A DNA stretch of 64,000 nt from JAQVSH01 sp964349835. Its GTDB lineage: Bacteria > Bacteroidota > Bacteroidia > Bacteroidales > UBA4181. The translations under genes and the position numbers were made by a program. This document shows, piece by piece, positions 33,213 through 42,090 of this stretch. Each line of letters begins with the position of its first letter. The first letter of the stretch is position 1. The stretch covers positions 67,343-131,342 of the forward strand of contig CAYGID010000002.1 in the NCBI GenBank assembly GCA_964349835.1. The letters run 5' to 3'. Below the pieces are notes generated by a model. It was not told the origin of the DNA, made no database searches, and was given only the letters and a program-made list of their open reading frames with translations.

Positions 33213-34799
33213 ATGAAACGATCTATACTCCTTTTGGTGGCTCTGCTGGCTTCAGCTCAGCTGGTACGGGCTCAGATTCCTGCCGATGCCTTTACCCTTT
33301 CGCACCACTTTCCCTCCGGAAGCGCCCGCTACTCGGCCATGGGCGGTTCTATGGGCGCTTTTGGCGGCGATCCTTCGGCTATGTTTACTAACCCTGCCGG
33401 TTTGGGTCTCTACAGGGGGTCGGAATTTTCTATTACACCCGGATTACAGCTGAACCAAACCAAAACCTCGTTTGGGCGGGGTTCAACCGATAACAGAACC
33501 TCCTTCCTGCTGGGCAATCTGGCTTATGTGGCTACTCTCGAGGATTTTGGTGGGGCTGGGGCACTCAAAAGCCTCACCTTTGGATTCGGCTACAACACCC
33601 TTTCGGAGTTCGGCAACAATACCCTCTTTCGCGCCACCGGTATGGAGTCTTCGCTGCTCGATATGTGGGCCGGCACCTCCAGCAACTGGGTGAATCCTGA
33701 TCCTAAATACCATGATCCTTCGTTGGAGAATCCCCCTTATTACAACCCTGATGAGTTGTTGGGTCAGAGTGTCTACTCCTATTTGGCCTACAATCAGGGT
33801 TTGATTGGGCTCGACAATGCCGATCCGGCTATTTTCGACAGGCCTGAGGGTTATTACAGCGTGGCCGAATATACCGGGTATGGTCAGAGCCTGACCCGGA
33901 AACTGGAGCAGAGAGGCCGGGTAGGAGAGTGGTCGTTCTCGATGGCCGGAAACATTGACGACCAGTTCTATTTCGGGTTGACCCTTGGTGTTCAGGATAT
34001 TGAATACAAGGAGTGGATGGTACACCGTGAAACAGGTGGTCCCGGTTCGGAGCTCGATTTTTTCGATTATATGCAGGATTTTAAGATGACCGGTTACGGA
34101 GTGAATCTCAAGTTGGGAGCCATTTATCGTCCCACTGACATGATCAGGTTAGGCCTTGCTTACCACACTCCTACCTGGATGAATCTTTCGCAGGAGTATC
34201 AACCCGGGGTCTATTCGCACTGGCTCACGCTCGATTCGGAAGGCCATAACGAATACGAACAGTGGGATGAACTCGCAGTCTACGATTTTAAAGCTCGCAC
34301 CCCAGGTCGGTGGATAGCCAGTACCGCGGTGCAGTTTGGCCCTTTCGGGATGCTTAATGTAGACTATGAACGAATCGATTATTCCAACATGAAGTTCAGA
34401 GCCGACCGCAGCAGCAACCTCGACGATGAGGCCTATTTCGACGCTGTGAATCTCGACATCGACGATACCTATCGTGCTGTGAATAACCTGCGTGTGGGTG
34501 CCGAAGTAAAAACGGGTCTGGTTTCGTGGCGTGGCGGTTATGGCATTTACGGAAATCCCTACCGTGAAGGCACCGTGAACCGTGATGCTTCCTATTTTAC
34601 CGTTTCGGGTGGTGTGGGTTTCCGGCTCAATAATTTTTATGCCGATTTGGGTTACACCCATCTGGTCCGCAAGGAGTCCTTTTCACTCTATGATGCCCCT
34701 ACGATTTATACTAACGGCTCGGCCGATTATAATCCGGTGGTCTCTAAATGGGACACCTCGAACGGCCGGTTGCTGCTCACACTTGGTTTCAGGCTATAA
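33213..34799 (+). CDS. OmpP1/FadL-like outer-membrane beta-barrel protein
   Basis: A 528-aa protein with the signal peptide MKRSILLLVALLASAQLVRAQ. Right after cleavage it has the FadL-type hatch region (ARYSAMGGSMGAFGGDPSAM, then NPAGLGLYRGSEF) and then alternating amphipathic strands up to a C-terminal aromatic residue pattern (LLLTLGFRL). It is likely a passive channel for hydrophobic molecules; the substrate is unknown. The start at 33213 is the third ATG of a repeated start context; an in-frame ATG at 33180 is rejected because it lies inside the second leader ORF. Confidence 0.85.
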   Translation: MKRSILLLVALLASAQLVRAQIPADAFTLSHHFPSGSARYSAMGGSMGAFGGDPSAMFTNPAGLGLYRGSEFSITPGLQLNQTKTSFGRGSTDNRTSFLLGNLAYVATLEDFGGAGALKSLTFGFGYNTLSEFGNNTLFRATGMESSLLDMWAGTSSNWVNPDPKYHDPSLENPPYYNPDELLGQSVYSYLAYNQGLIGLDNADPAIFDRPEGYYSVAEYTGYGQSLTRKLEQRGRVGEWSFSMAGNIDDQFYFGLTLGVQDIEYKEWMVHRETGGPGSELDFFDYMQDFKMTGYGVNLKLGAIYRPTDMIRLGLAYHTPTWMNLSQEYQPGVYSHWLTLDSEGHNEYEQWDELAVYDFKARTPGRWIASTAVQFGPFGMLNVDYERIDYSNMKFRADRSSNLDDEAYFDAVNLDIDDTYRAVNNLRVGAEVKTGLVSWRGGYGIYGNPYREGTVNRDASYFTVSGGVGFRLNNFYADLGYTHLVRKESFSLYDAPTIYTNGSADYNPVVSKWDTSNGRLLLTLGFRL

Positions 34800-34855
34800 A
34801 TTTCATTTGCTGAACTTTTGAGAATGGTTCCTGGCTCTATTAATATCTTTTTGTT

Positions 34856-36199
34856 GTGAAAATTGTAATTGCTGGTGCGGGTGAAACGGGTACGCACCTT
34901 ACTAAACTGTTAAGCGCCGAGAACCACGAAATCGTTGTGATTGATGCTTCGGACGAGAGTCTGAATTCTTTGAGTCAGATGCTCGATATCCTTACCGTAA
35001 ACGGTCTGCCTACATCGCTTTCGGCTCTGGAATCGGCCAGCGTCGACAAAGCCCAGCTCTTTATTGCCGTTACCCCTTCGCAAGACTCCAATATTGTGGC
35101 CTGTACTCTTGCCAGCCGTTTGGGGGCAAAGATTACGGTGGCTCGAATCGATAATTTTGAATATCTTCAGAAGGAGCATAAGGATTTTTTTACAGAGCTC
35201 GGCATCAACTATATGATCTATCCCGAGAAGAGCGCTGCCCGGGAGATTGTCTCTCTGATTAATCAGTCGGCTCTCACCGACCTAGTCGACTTTTCGGGCG
35301 GAAAGCTCTCTCTACTGGTTTTGCGATTGGATGAGAACTCACCCATTGCGGGGCGGCCTCTTTCTGATCTTTTCTCTGGCCCAAAGCAGTCGTCGTACCG
35401 TGTTGTGGCCATCTCCCGAAACAACGATACCCTTATTCCTCACGGGAATGATCGGTTGCGAGCCAACGATACTGCCTATATTGTTAGTGATCATCGGGGT
35501 ATGCGCCTCCTTTCGGAGGTTACCGGGAAGAATACAAAACAACTGCGCAAGGTGATGATTCTGGGAGGAAGCCGTATTGGGCGCTTCGTGGCTAAAGAGC
35601 TCGAGAAACAGTTTCATGTGAAACTGATTGAGGCCGATCGCGAGAAGGCCAACCGTCTTTCCGGAATGCTCTCGAATTCGATGATTATTCACGGAGATGG
35701 CACTAAGATAGATCTGCTTTTAGAAGAGGGTCTTAAAAATACCGATGCGTTTGTGGCAGTTACAGGAAACTCGGAAACCAATATTCTCTCCTGTATGCTG
35801 GCCAAGCAAGAAGGGGTACAACGTGTGGTGGCCGAGATTGAGAACCTCGATTATCTTCCTCTGGCACAAAAGATGGGAATTGACTCTATCATCAATAAGA
35901 AGTTGATTTCGGCTTCGAACATCTTTCAGTTTACCTTGGGCGACAAGATTTCTTTAGTTAAAACCCTTTCGGTTGCCACCGGGGCTGAGGTAATTGAGTA
36001 TGTTGCGCAGAAGGGTTCGGTTATTACCCAAAAACCTTTATCGGCAATCAGGTTTCCTGAGAATGCCATTATCGGTGGGGTCGTGAGGGGTGAATCGAGT
36101 TTTATTGCCGAGGGAACCACTCAAGTGATGCCGCTCGATCATGTAGTGGTATTTACGCTCCCGTCTGCAGTGAACGAGGTGAGCAGGTTGTTTGCCTGA
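34856..36199 (+). CDS. trkA: Trk system potassium uptake protein TrkA (GTG start)
   Basis: This peripheral regulator of TrkH/TrkG K+ channels has two RCK units: RCK-N with GAGETGTHL (7-15) and RCK-C, then RCK-N with LGGSRIGRFVA and RCK-C. 447 aa, full length. The start is GTG at 34856; no in-frame ATG fits the family N-terminus MKIVIAGAGETG. In many Bacteroidetes trkH follows directly; here the next gene is the convergent pckG, so the channel must be elsewhere. c-di-AMP made by CdaA commonly controls such systems, a link that is only inferred here. Confidence 0.92.
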   Translation: MKIVIAGAGETGTHLTKLLSAENHEIVVIDASDESLNSLSQMLDILTVNGLPTSLSALESASVDKAQLFIAVTPSQDSNIVACTLASRLGAKITVARIDNFEYLQKEHKDFFTELGINYMIYPEKSAAREIVSLINQSALTDLVDFSGGKLSLLVLRLDENSPIAGRPLSDLFSGPKQSSYRVVAISRNNDTLIPHGNDRLRANDTAYIVSDHRGMRLLSEVTGKNTKQLRKVMILGGSRIGRFVAKELEKQFHVKLIEADREKANRLSGMLSNSMIIHGDGTKIDLLLEEGLKNTDAFVAVTGNSETNILSCMLAKQEGVQRVVAEIENLDYLPLAQKMGIDSIINKKLISASNIFQFTLGDKISLVKTLSVATGAEVIEYVAQKGSVITQKPLSAIRFPENAIIGGVVRGESSFIAEGTTQVMPLDHVVVFTLPSAVNEVSRLFA

Positions 36200-36227
36200 C
36201 GCCTCGTCTACTGTATAGGTAAAATAA

Positions 36228-36258
36228 AAAGAGGGTGCCCCGCAGGGGCACCCTCTTT
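36228..36258. terminator. Bidirectional terminator between trkA and pckG
   Basis: AAAGAGGGTGCCCC (36228-36241) pairs with GGGGCACCCTCTTT (36245-36258), 14 bp with a 3-nt loop and A/T tracts on both sides, between convergent genes. Confidence 0.92.
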
Positions 36259-36278
36259 ACTATGTGGCAGGATGATAA

Positions 36279-38090
36279 TTATCCGCAGCAGCAGCAACTA
36301 TCCATTCCCAATCTTTTCCTGAGACCTTTCAGCTCTTTCGAAAGTTCTTCGGGCAGATGTTTTCCAAACGATGCGTAGTGCTCTTCAATTAGGGCAACTT
36401 CGGCTTTCCAATCATCAGCACAAACGGCAAGTGCCTTCTCCATTTCGGCAGAGGTGAGGTTCAGCCCTTCGATGTTGATACCGTCGGCGGACGGAACCTT
36501 TCCGATGGGGGTCTCTTTTACCTGGCCTTCGCCGTTGCAACGGTCGAAGATATAGGCCAGCACACGGCTGTTTTCGCCATAACCAGGCCACAGGAACTTG
36601 CCATCTTCTTTGCGGAACCAGTTCACGAAGAAGAATCTGGGCAGTTTTTCGGGAGCGGTAGCGTTCTTGCCCAAGTTAATCCAATGTTGGAAATAGTCGC
36701 CCATGTGGTATCCGCAGAAGGGAAGCATGGCGAAGGGGTCGCGACGAACACCGGCCTTCAGACCGATAGCGGCAGCGGTCACTTCGGAACCTACGATCGA
36801 ACCCATGAACACGCCATGGTTCCAGCTGGTTGCCTCGTGTACCAACGGCACGGTTGAGGGACGACGACCTCCGAAGAGGATGGCCGAGATGGGTACGCCT
36901 GCAGGATTTTCCCAATCTTTGTCGATAGCAGGACACTGCGATGCAGGAGCGGTAAAACGGGCATTCGGATGGGCTACCAATTCGTCGGAAGCGGGATCGT
37001 ACAGCTTGTTTTTCCAGGTGATAGTTCCTGCAGGACAGTCGGTTCCGATGCCTTCCCACCATACATCGCCGTCGGGGGTGAGCCCTACGTTGGTGAAGAT
37101 GGTGTTGGAATTAGCCGAAATCATAGCATTGGGGTTTGTATCCATAGAGGTGAAGGGAGCTACGCCAAAGAAGCCTGCTTCAGGATTGATGGCATAGAGA
37201 CGGCCATCGGCACCAAATTTCATCCAGGCAATGTCATCGCCCACGGTTTCAACCTTCCATCCGGGGATGGTGGGAATGAGCATAGCCAGGTTGGTTTTTC
37301 CGCAAGCGCTGGGGAATGCGGCGGCAACATACTTCTTTTCGCCTTTGGGGTTGGTGAGCCCTAAAATCAGCATGTGCTCGGCCAACCAGCCCTCCCTTTT
37401 TGCCATCGTGGAGGCAATACGGAGTGCAAGACATTTCTTTCCGAGAAGTGCGTTTCCTCCGTAACCGGAACCGTACGACCAAATTTCGCGGGTTTCGGGG
37501 AAGTGCGAGATATATTTTTCTTCGATGGGAGCGCAGGGCCATTTTGCATCTTTCTGACCGGGCTGCAGGGGAGCACCTACTGTGTGAACACAGGGAACAA
37601 ATTCGCCTTTCTCGCCGAGAACGTCGAGAACAGGTTGCCCCATGCGGGTCATGATGCGCATGTTAACCACAACATATTCGGAATCGGAAATTTCAACACC
37701 GATATGTGCGATGTTTGAACCGAGAGGGCCCATGCTGAAGGGAATCACATACATGGTGCGACCTTTCATGCACCCTTTGTACTTGGCCAAAAGAATCGAC
37801 TTCATTTCGGCAGGATCCATCCAGTTGTTCGACGGGCCGGCCTCTTCCTTAGTCTTTGAGCAAATATAGGTTCTGTTCTCAACCCGGGCAACGTCGCTGG
37901 GGTCTGATTGGAAATAGTAACTGCCGGGGCGTTTCTCCTCGTTCAGTTTTATCGCGGAACCACTGGCAACCATCTTGTCGAGAAGAAATTGATTCTCCTC
38001 TTCGGATCCGTTGCACCAGTAAACTTTGTCGGGTTGGCAGATTCCTGCCCATTCGTCTACCCACTGGAGTAATTTGTTGTTGTTTGTCAT
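36279..38090 (-). CDS. pckG: Phosphoenolpyruvate carboxykinase (GTP)
   Basis: PckG interconverts oxaloacetate and PEP with GTP/GDP; in succinate fermenters it usually runs in the carboxylating direction. Residues 259-267 are FPSACGKTN, the P-loop with the reactive Cys263; RVENRTYICS, MGPLGSNIAHIGVEI and FGGRRPSTVPLV are GTP-PEPCK signatures. 603 aa, full length. The C-terminus adds a poly-Cys end (DSCCCCG) outside the fold. Many Bacteroides use the ATP type instead. Confidence 0.95.
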   Translation of the reverse strand: MTNNNKLLQWVDEWAGICQPDKVYWCNGSEEENQFLLDKMVASGSAIKLNEEKRPGSYYFQSDPSDVARVENRTYICSKTKEEAGPSNNWMDPAEMKSILLAKYKGCMKGRTMYVIPFSMGPLGSNIAHIGVEISDSEYVVVNMRIMTRMGQPVLDVLGEKGEFVPCVHTVGAPLQPGQKDAKWPCAPIEEKYISHFPETREIWSYGSGYGGNALLGKKCLALRIASTMAKREGWLAEHMLILGLTNPKGEKKYVAAAFPSACGKTNLAMLIPTIPGWKVETVGDDIAWMKFGADGRLYAINPEAGFFGVAPFTSMDTNPNAMISANSNTIFTNVGLTPDGDVWWEGIGTDCPAGTITWKNKLYDPASDELVAHPNARFTAPASQCPAIDKDWENPAGVPISAILFGGRRPSTVPLVHEATSWNHGVFMGSIVGSEVTAAAIGLKAGVRRDPFAMLPFCGYHMGDYFQHWINLGKNATAPEKLPRFFFVNWFRKEDGKFLWPGYGENSRVLAYIFDRCNGEGQVKETPIGKVPSADGINIEGLNLTSAEMEKALAVCADDWKAEVALIEEHYASFGKHLPEELSKELKGLRKRLGMDSCCCCG

Positions 38091-38161
38091 ATAATTGTGA
38101 TTAGAAATGAATTAACGAATTGTCTCGAGTAGCTCTTCACAAAGCCCTTCTTCCACGTTTG

Positions 38162-38169
38162 CAAATATA
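38162..38169 (-). promoter_or_regulatory. Putative -7 element of pckG
   Basis: On the minus strand this reads TATATTTG (exact TAnnTTTG), 71 bp upstream of the pckG ATG. No well-spaced -33 box. Confidence 0.4.
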
Positions 38170-38204
38170 TGGAATAAGCTCCAAAAATGGAGGGGAAACA
38201 ATCA

Positions 38205-39203
38205 TTATTCGTTTCTTTCTTCGTCACTTTCTATGAGCTGCGAAAGGGTAAGTTCCTCCTGTTTTTCGAAGGGTTTTCGCCGATAGTCGCAACCCTCTAC
38301 CGCACAGTGTTGGCAGTGCAATTCGCCGCAGGGGTCGGAGTGCACCGAAATGGTGACCCTGCCTCCGTTAACGGCGCTCAGGGTCTGATTCAGCCGTTCG
38401 CACGCCTCGTGGCTCCGGGCCACGGTATAGTACCAAGGGAGGGTGAGGTCGCAGTCGACATGCAGATGACTCCCATATTTAATCACTTTGGTGTTATGAA
38501 TATCGATCCAATCGGGCTGTCGATTGTGGGAGATAGCCTCTGCCATGTTTCGGAGGATCTCGGTGTCTGCTTCGTCGATGAGATTGGCCACTGTTTTTTT
38601 CAAGATCGAAAAGCCTGTGACCAGAATGAGGACGCCAAACAGGATGGCCAGTACACTGTCGATCCAACTCCATTTGGTGATATAGAGCAGGATAAGCCCT
38701 ATCACCAGCCCAATGGTAGAGTAGGTGTCGGAATGGAGATGTTTACCACCCGCAACCAAGGCAATAGAGTTGTAACGCCTCCCGGTGCGGATGCTGTACC
38801 ATCCCATGAGCCAATTAGCCGCTCCCGCGAAGGCTATGATAGCGATTCCCATATCGAGTCCGGCAATTTCGGACGGTCGGAAGAATCTTCGGGCTCCCTC
38901 GGAAATCATTAGTAAGCCGGCGGTTGCGATTAACAATCCTTCGACCGAGGCAGAGATCAACTCTGCTTTTCCATGCCCGAAAGGATGCGATTTATCTTTG
39001 GGCATGGCCGAAAAGCGGAGGCTGTAATAACTTATGCATCCCGCAACAACGTTTACTATACTCTCCATGGCATCGCTCAGAATGGCTACAGAGTGAGTCA
39101 TGAAGAAGGCCAGAAACTTTCCTGCCATCAACACCACCGATCCTATCAGGATGTAACCCTGCACTCTCTGTTTAATGAGATCTTGATTCTCTGGCCGACT
39201 CAT
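38205..39203 (-). CDS. Cation diffusion facilitator family transporter
   Basis: A CDF metal/proton antiporter of the inner membrane with about six transmembrane helices (first near 10-35). Metal-site residues are seen in ILSDAMESIVN and HPFGHGKAELISA, and the cytoplasmic C-terminal domain has HVDCDLTLPW and HEACERL. The last ~35 residues add a Cys cluster (CGELHCQHCAVEGCDYRR), not part of the usual CDF fold, perhaps metal binding. I chose ATG 39203 (332 aa); an upstream TTG at 39221 lies in the ATTAGACA repeat. The transported metal is not clear. Confidence 0.88.
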   Translation of the reverse strand: MSRPENQDLIKQRVQGYILIGSVVLMAGKFLAFFMTHSVAILSDAMESIVNVVAGCISYYSLRFSAMPKDKSHPFGHGKAELISASVEGLLIATAGLLMISEGARRFFRPSEIAGLDMGIAIIAFAGAANWLMGWYSIRTGRRYNSIALVAGGKHLHSDTYSTIGLVIGLILLYITKWSWIDSVLAILFGVLILVTGFSILKKTVANLIDEADTEILRNMAEAISHNRQPDWIDIHNTKVIKYGSHLHVDCDLTLPWYYTVARSHEACERLNQTLSAVNGGRVTISVHSDPCGELHCQHCAVEGCDYRRKPFEKQEELTLSQLIESDEERNE

Positions 39204-39212
39204 ACATCCACC

Positions 39213-39270
39213 ATTAGACAATTAGACAATTATTTTTTCATTAGAGCTCTAGAGCACTAGAGCATCAGAG
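39213..39270. repeat. 8-bp microrepeats upstream of the CDF gene
   Basis: ATTAGACA is repeated twice (39213-39228), and 39241-39270 holds, on the minus strand, GATGCTCT AGTGCTCT AGAGCTCT AATG, degenerate copies of the AATGCTCT family. The site lies just upstream of the CDF start. Confidence 0.8.
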
Positions 39271-39344
39271 TTTGGTGCGATGAGAAAACCCCACCGGATG
39301 CACTCCTCGGAATATTCCGACGGCATACCGGCAGGGTTAAAGCA

Positions 39345-39388
39345 ACCGAACCGGGGGTTTGCATGCAAAGCGTGCACCCCGGTTCGGT
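39345..39388 (-). terminator. Long-stem hairpin after the sugar isomerase gene
   Basis: ACCGAACCGGGG (39345-39356) pairs perfectly with CCCCGGTTCGGT (39377-39388); the 20-nt loop contains a further TGCA...TGCA inverted repeat. It begins 10 bp past the stop of the gene ending at 39399. The minus-strand T tract is poor (TGCTTT), so termination is likely but not canonical. Confidence 0.65.
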
Positions 39389-39398
39389 AATGGTATTG

Positions 39399-40268
39399 TT
39401 ATTTTACGTAGGGGGCTGCGTTAAGGAAATCGTAGCTCACCTTCACACTTTCCAAGGGGGGCAAATCGTAACGCTCAACCTCAACATACCAATCTTTCAT
39501 GCCTTGAGCGTAAGCTGCTTCGAAAATGGGTGCGAAGTCAATTTCGCCACTCTTGCCAATCTCTTTCTCATCCTTGATATGGAGAACAGGGAAACGACCG
39601 GCATAGTTTTTTAGATAGTCAACAGGGTTGTAACCCCCTTTGGTTACCCAATAGACGTCCATTTCGAAGAAGACATGGTCTTTACTGGTGTTCTTGAGCA
39701 TGAAATCGTAAATAATTTCCTCGCCGATTTTCTTGAACTCAAAGTTATGGTTGTGGTAGCCGAATTTGATGTTTGACCCTGCTGCGTTTAGACCAATGGT
39801 GTAGAAATAGTCGCAGTACATCTTGATGTCGTCGAGCGTGGTTTGGTCGTTAACAGGCATAAAGGGTTGTACCATGTATTTGCAGCCTGCTTCGGCATGC
39901 GCTTCGATGGCTTTGCTCCACCACTCCATGATTTCGCCCTCTTTCTCTTTGTTGTAGGCCTGCCCGAGGTGGGCGCTGGTCATCTTCATGCCCAAATCTT
40001 CGCAGGCTTTTTTGAACTCTGCGGGAGCCATCCCATAAATTTTTCCGTTGCCGTAAGCAGCGGTTTCAATGTTTACGTAACCCATTTTAGAAACGGCCTC
40101 AAGTACAGGCAGAATTCCCTTTTCGTTGATGTCATCGCGGAGGGAGTAGAGTTGAAGCCCAATTGGCTTTATTACAGGAGTTGCACAGGAGGAGAGCAGG
40201 TTGCTTCCCAGAAAGCCTCCGGCAAGGAGCATGGATGATGATTTCAGAAAATCGCGTCTGTTTGCCAT
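39399..40268 (-). CDS. Exported sugar phosphate isomerase/epimerase-like TIM-barrel protein
   Basis: A 289-aa AP-endonuclease-2-fold protein. The N-terminus MANRRDFLKSSSMLLAGGF is a Tat-type signal (RRDFLK) followed by LLSSC, a possible lipobox, so it is probably exported and maybe lipid anchored. Metal-site landmarks such as YHNHNFEF, FFEMDVYWV and HIKDEK are intact. Such proteins act on sugars or sugar derivatives (often 3-keto-glycosides); the substrate is unknown. I chose the start at 40268, because the twin-Arg signal begins there. Confidence 0.85.
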   Translation of the reverse strand: MANRRDFLKSSSMLLAGGFLGSNLLSSCATPVIKPIGLQLYSLRDDINEKGILPVLEAVSKMGYVNIETAAYGNGKIYGMAPAEFKKACEDLGMKMTSAHLGQAYNKEKEGEIMEWWSKAIEAHAEAGCKYMVQPFMPVNDQTTLDDIKMYCDYFYTIGLNAAGSNIKFGYHNHNFEFKKIGEEIIYDFMLKNTSKDHVFFEMDVYWVTKGGYNPVDYLKNYAGRFPVLHIKDEKEIGKSGEIDFAPIFEAAYAQGMKDWYVEVERYDLPPLESVKVSYDFLNAAPYVK

Positions 40269-40334
40269 ATCGGTTAATATTATGGTTTTTGTGTATGATA
40301 ATTTCCGTTTTCCGGAAAACTTTGCAGAATAGAA

Positions 40335-40342
40335 CAAATCTA
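40335..40342 (-). promoter_or_regulatory. Putative -7 element of the sugar isomerase gene
   Basis: On the minus strand this reads TAGATTTG (exact TAnnTTTG), 66 bp before the ATG. No matching -33 box was found. Confidence 0.4.
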
Positions 40343-40463
40343 ATGGTTTTTTTTAAAAAGGAGTCCACTATAAGACCAACTTTTTCTGTTGGGTGCGATT
40401 CTTTATCTGCCCCGCAGACTTTTGTGCCCATTTGCAGTACATTTACGGTAAAATGCAGATGCG

Positions 40464-41411
40464 ATGAGTGTACGGAATATTTACGCACTGGGAGAAACAG
40501 TATACGACTTGATTTTTGAAAATGGAAAGATCTCCTCGGGCGTTCCCGGTGGAGCCACGCTGAACAGTTCGGTTTCATTGGGGCGCCTGCACCAGAATAT
40601 CTTTTTTGTGGGAGAGTATGGCTGCGACCTGTTGGGGGGAGCCGTCGACAGCTTTCTGCAACAGAACGGGGTGAATACCCGCTTTGTGTACAGGCATACC
40701 GATGGTGCCACATCTGTTGCCATTGCATTTCTCGACGAAAAGAGAAATGCTTCGTACAATTTTTACAAAAAGCCCCCGCTTTTAAGGATGCAGGGTGCAC
40801 AGCCCTCTTTTTCGGCGGGCGACATTGTGCTGTTCGGCTCCTTTTTTTCGATAGCTCCCGAGCTGCGATCCTTTGTTGTGCCCTTTGTTGAAGCGGCACG
40901 TGATGCCGGGGCCGTCGTTGTGTACGATCCCAATTTCAGACTGGCCCACAAAGAAGAATTGGAGTCGATTCGCCCACTCCTGTTGGAGAATTTTTCGATG
41001 GCCGATGTCGTCAGGGGGTCGGACGAAGATTTCTTCCATATTTTCGGTGCCCGATCGGCCGATGAGGCTGCAAAAAGTCTGGCGCCCTATTGCCGAAATA
41101 TGGTTTATACAGCCAGCTCGGAGGGCATTGAGGTGCGGACTCCCTCTTTTTCGGGACGTTTCAATGCCAAACGGATTGTTCCGGTAAGTACTGTGGGTGC
41201 CGGTGATACCTTCAATGCCGGGCTAATCTACGCACTTGTGCAGCTGGATATCTGTCGCCCACAGATAGGTTCTCTTCTGTTGGAGCAGTGGGAAATCCTT
41301 GTGGCTGTTGCCACAGAGATGGCCTCGGCAGTATGTATGAGCTACGAAAATTCTATTCCCTCCGGTTTCCAACTCTCTTTCAATATATCTGAGGCATCGG
41401 GTCCTGTTTGA
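40464..41411 (+). CDS. PfkB-family carbohydrate kinase (fructokinase-like)
   Basis: A 315-aa ribokinase-fold kinase. PfkB signature 1 region is GGATLNSSVSLGRL and signature 2 is STVGAGDTFNAGLIYAL, with the catalytic Asp in GAGD. The lid and DPNFR segments are present. Known relatives phosphorylate fructose or ribose; this one's sugar is unresolved. It converges on the wbqC-like gene and the two coding regions overlap by 70 bp at their 3' ends. Confidence 0.88.
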   Translation: MSVRNIYALGETVYDLIFENGKISSGVPGGATLNSSVSLGRLHQNIFFVGEYGCDLLGGAVDSFLQQNGVNTRFVYRHTDGATSVAIAFLDEKRNASYNFYKKPPLLRMQGAQPSFSAGDIVLFGSFFSIAPELRSFVVPFVEAARDAGAVVVYDPNFRLAHKEELESIRPLLLENFSMADVVRGSDEDFFHIFGARSADEAAKSLAPYCRNMVYTASSEGIEVRTPSFSGRFNAKRIVPVSTVGAGDTFNAGLIYALVQLDICRPQIGSLLLEQWEILVAVATEMASAVCMSYENSIPSGFQLSFNISEASGPV

Positions 41412-41992
41412 AACAGGAGATCGAGAATCGAGAGATTCTCCAAAAATCCGTATTTCTCCGCAAAGTTCTGACTGTAAAGTGGAGGAGAGAAGTCGGGGTC
41501 GGACCATTTTTCGCCCGGGGCAATAGACTCCCTGAAGTCGAGCGGATTACTCCCACTTCCCACATATTCGCAGGTCAGGCTTAACTCGTTATTAATTTTT
41601 AGGATAGAGCAGAGCGCGTGCGATATCTCCAGGTCGAGATCGAATAAGAATGTGGGTCGTTTGCGAAAAAGGGGGAGGAGTTCGTCGATATAAAAGTCGA
41701 AAAATGGTGATTTCCGGTAGGCCGATTCCAACGCTCGCAGATGGTTTTTTTGCCAAGGAGAACTGTAGTCGATGCGCACCTCCCGGATGGGAATTTTACT
41801 CCGCTCTTCGCGCACTACCGGAACCGTGAGGTTTAACCTGCCGTTGGCCGACGCAATGATACATCGGTTTCGGAAGGTCTGCTTGAGGTAATTTTCGTGA
41901 GCCTCCAAACAGACAGGATGATCGGAGACCCATTTTGCGTAATATTGAATGGGTCCGAAGTAGGTGATGGAGACAAGAATCGGTGGTTTCAT
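41342..41992 (-). CDS. WbqC-like family protein
   Basis: A 216-aa protein of the WbqC family (ITYFGPIQYYAKW near the N-terminus, NYLKQTFRNRCIIASANG, then SPWQKNHLRALESAYRKSPFFD). In many Bacteroidales this gene follows lepB; here it is 35 kb away from lepB. WbqC-type genes also occur in polysaccharide clusters, but the reaction is not established. No signal peptide. Its 3' end overlaps the convergent PfkB gene by 70 bp. Confidence 0.82.
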   Translation of the reverse strand: MKPPILVSITYFGPIQYYAKWVSDHPVCLEAHENYLKQTFRNRCIIASANGRLNLTVPVVREERSKIPIREVRIDYSSPWQKNHLRALESAYRKSPFFDFYIDELLPLFRKRPTFLFDLDLEISHALCSILKINNELSLTCEYVGSGSNPLDFRESIAPGEKWSDPDFSPPLYSQNFAEKYGFLENLSILDLLFQTGPDASDILKESWKPEGIEFS

Positions 41993-42090
41993 CCGTGCTA
42001 TTTCGGAGTTTAGAGCACAAAAATAGCTAGGAAATCGGATGGGAGAAGGTTCGGAAGCGTTATATTCGTGAAAAATTGTTTCGACGCTCT

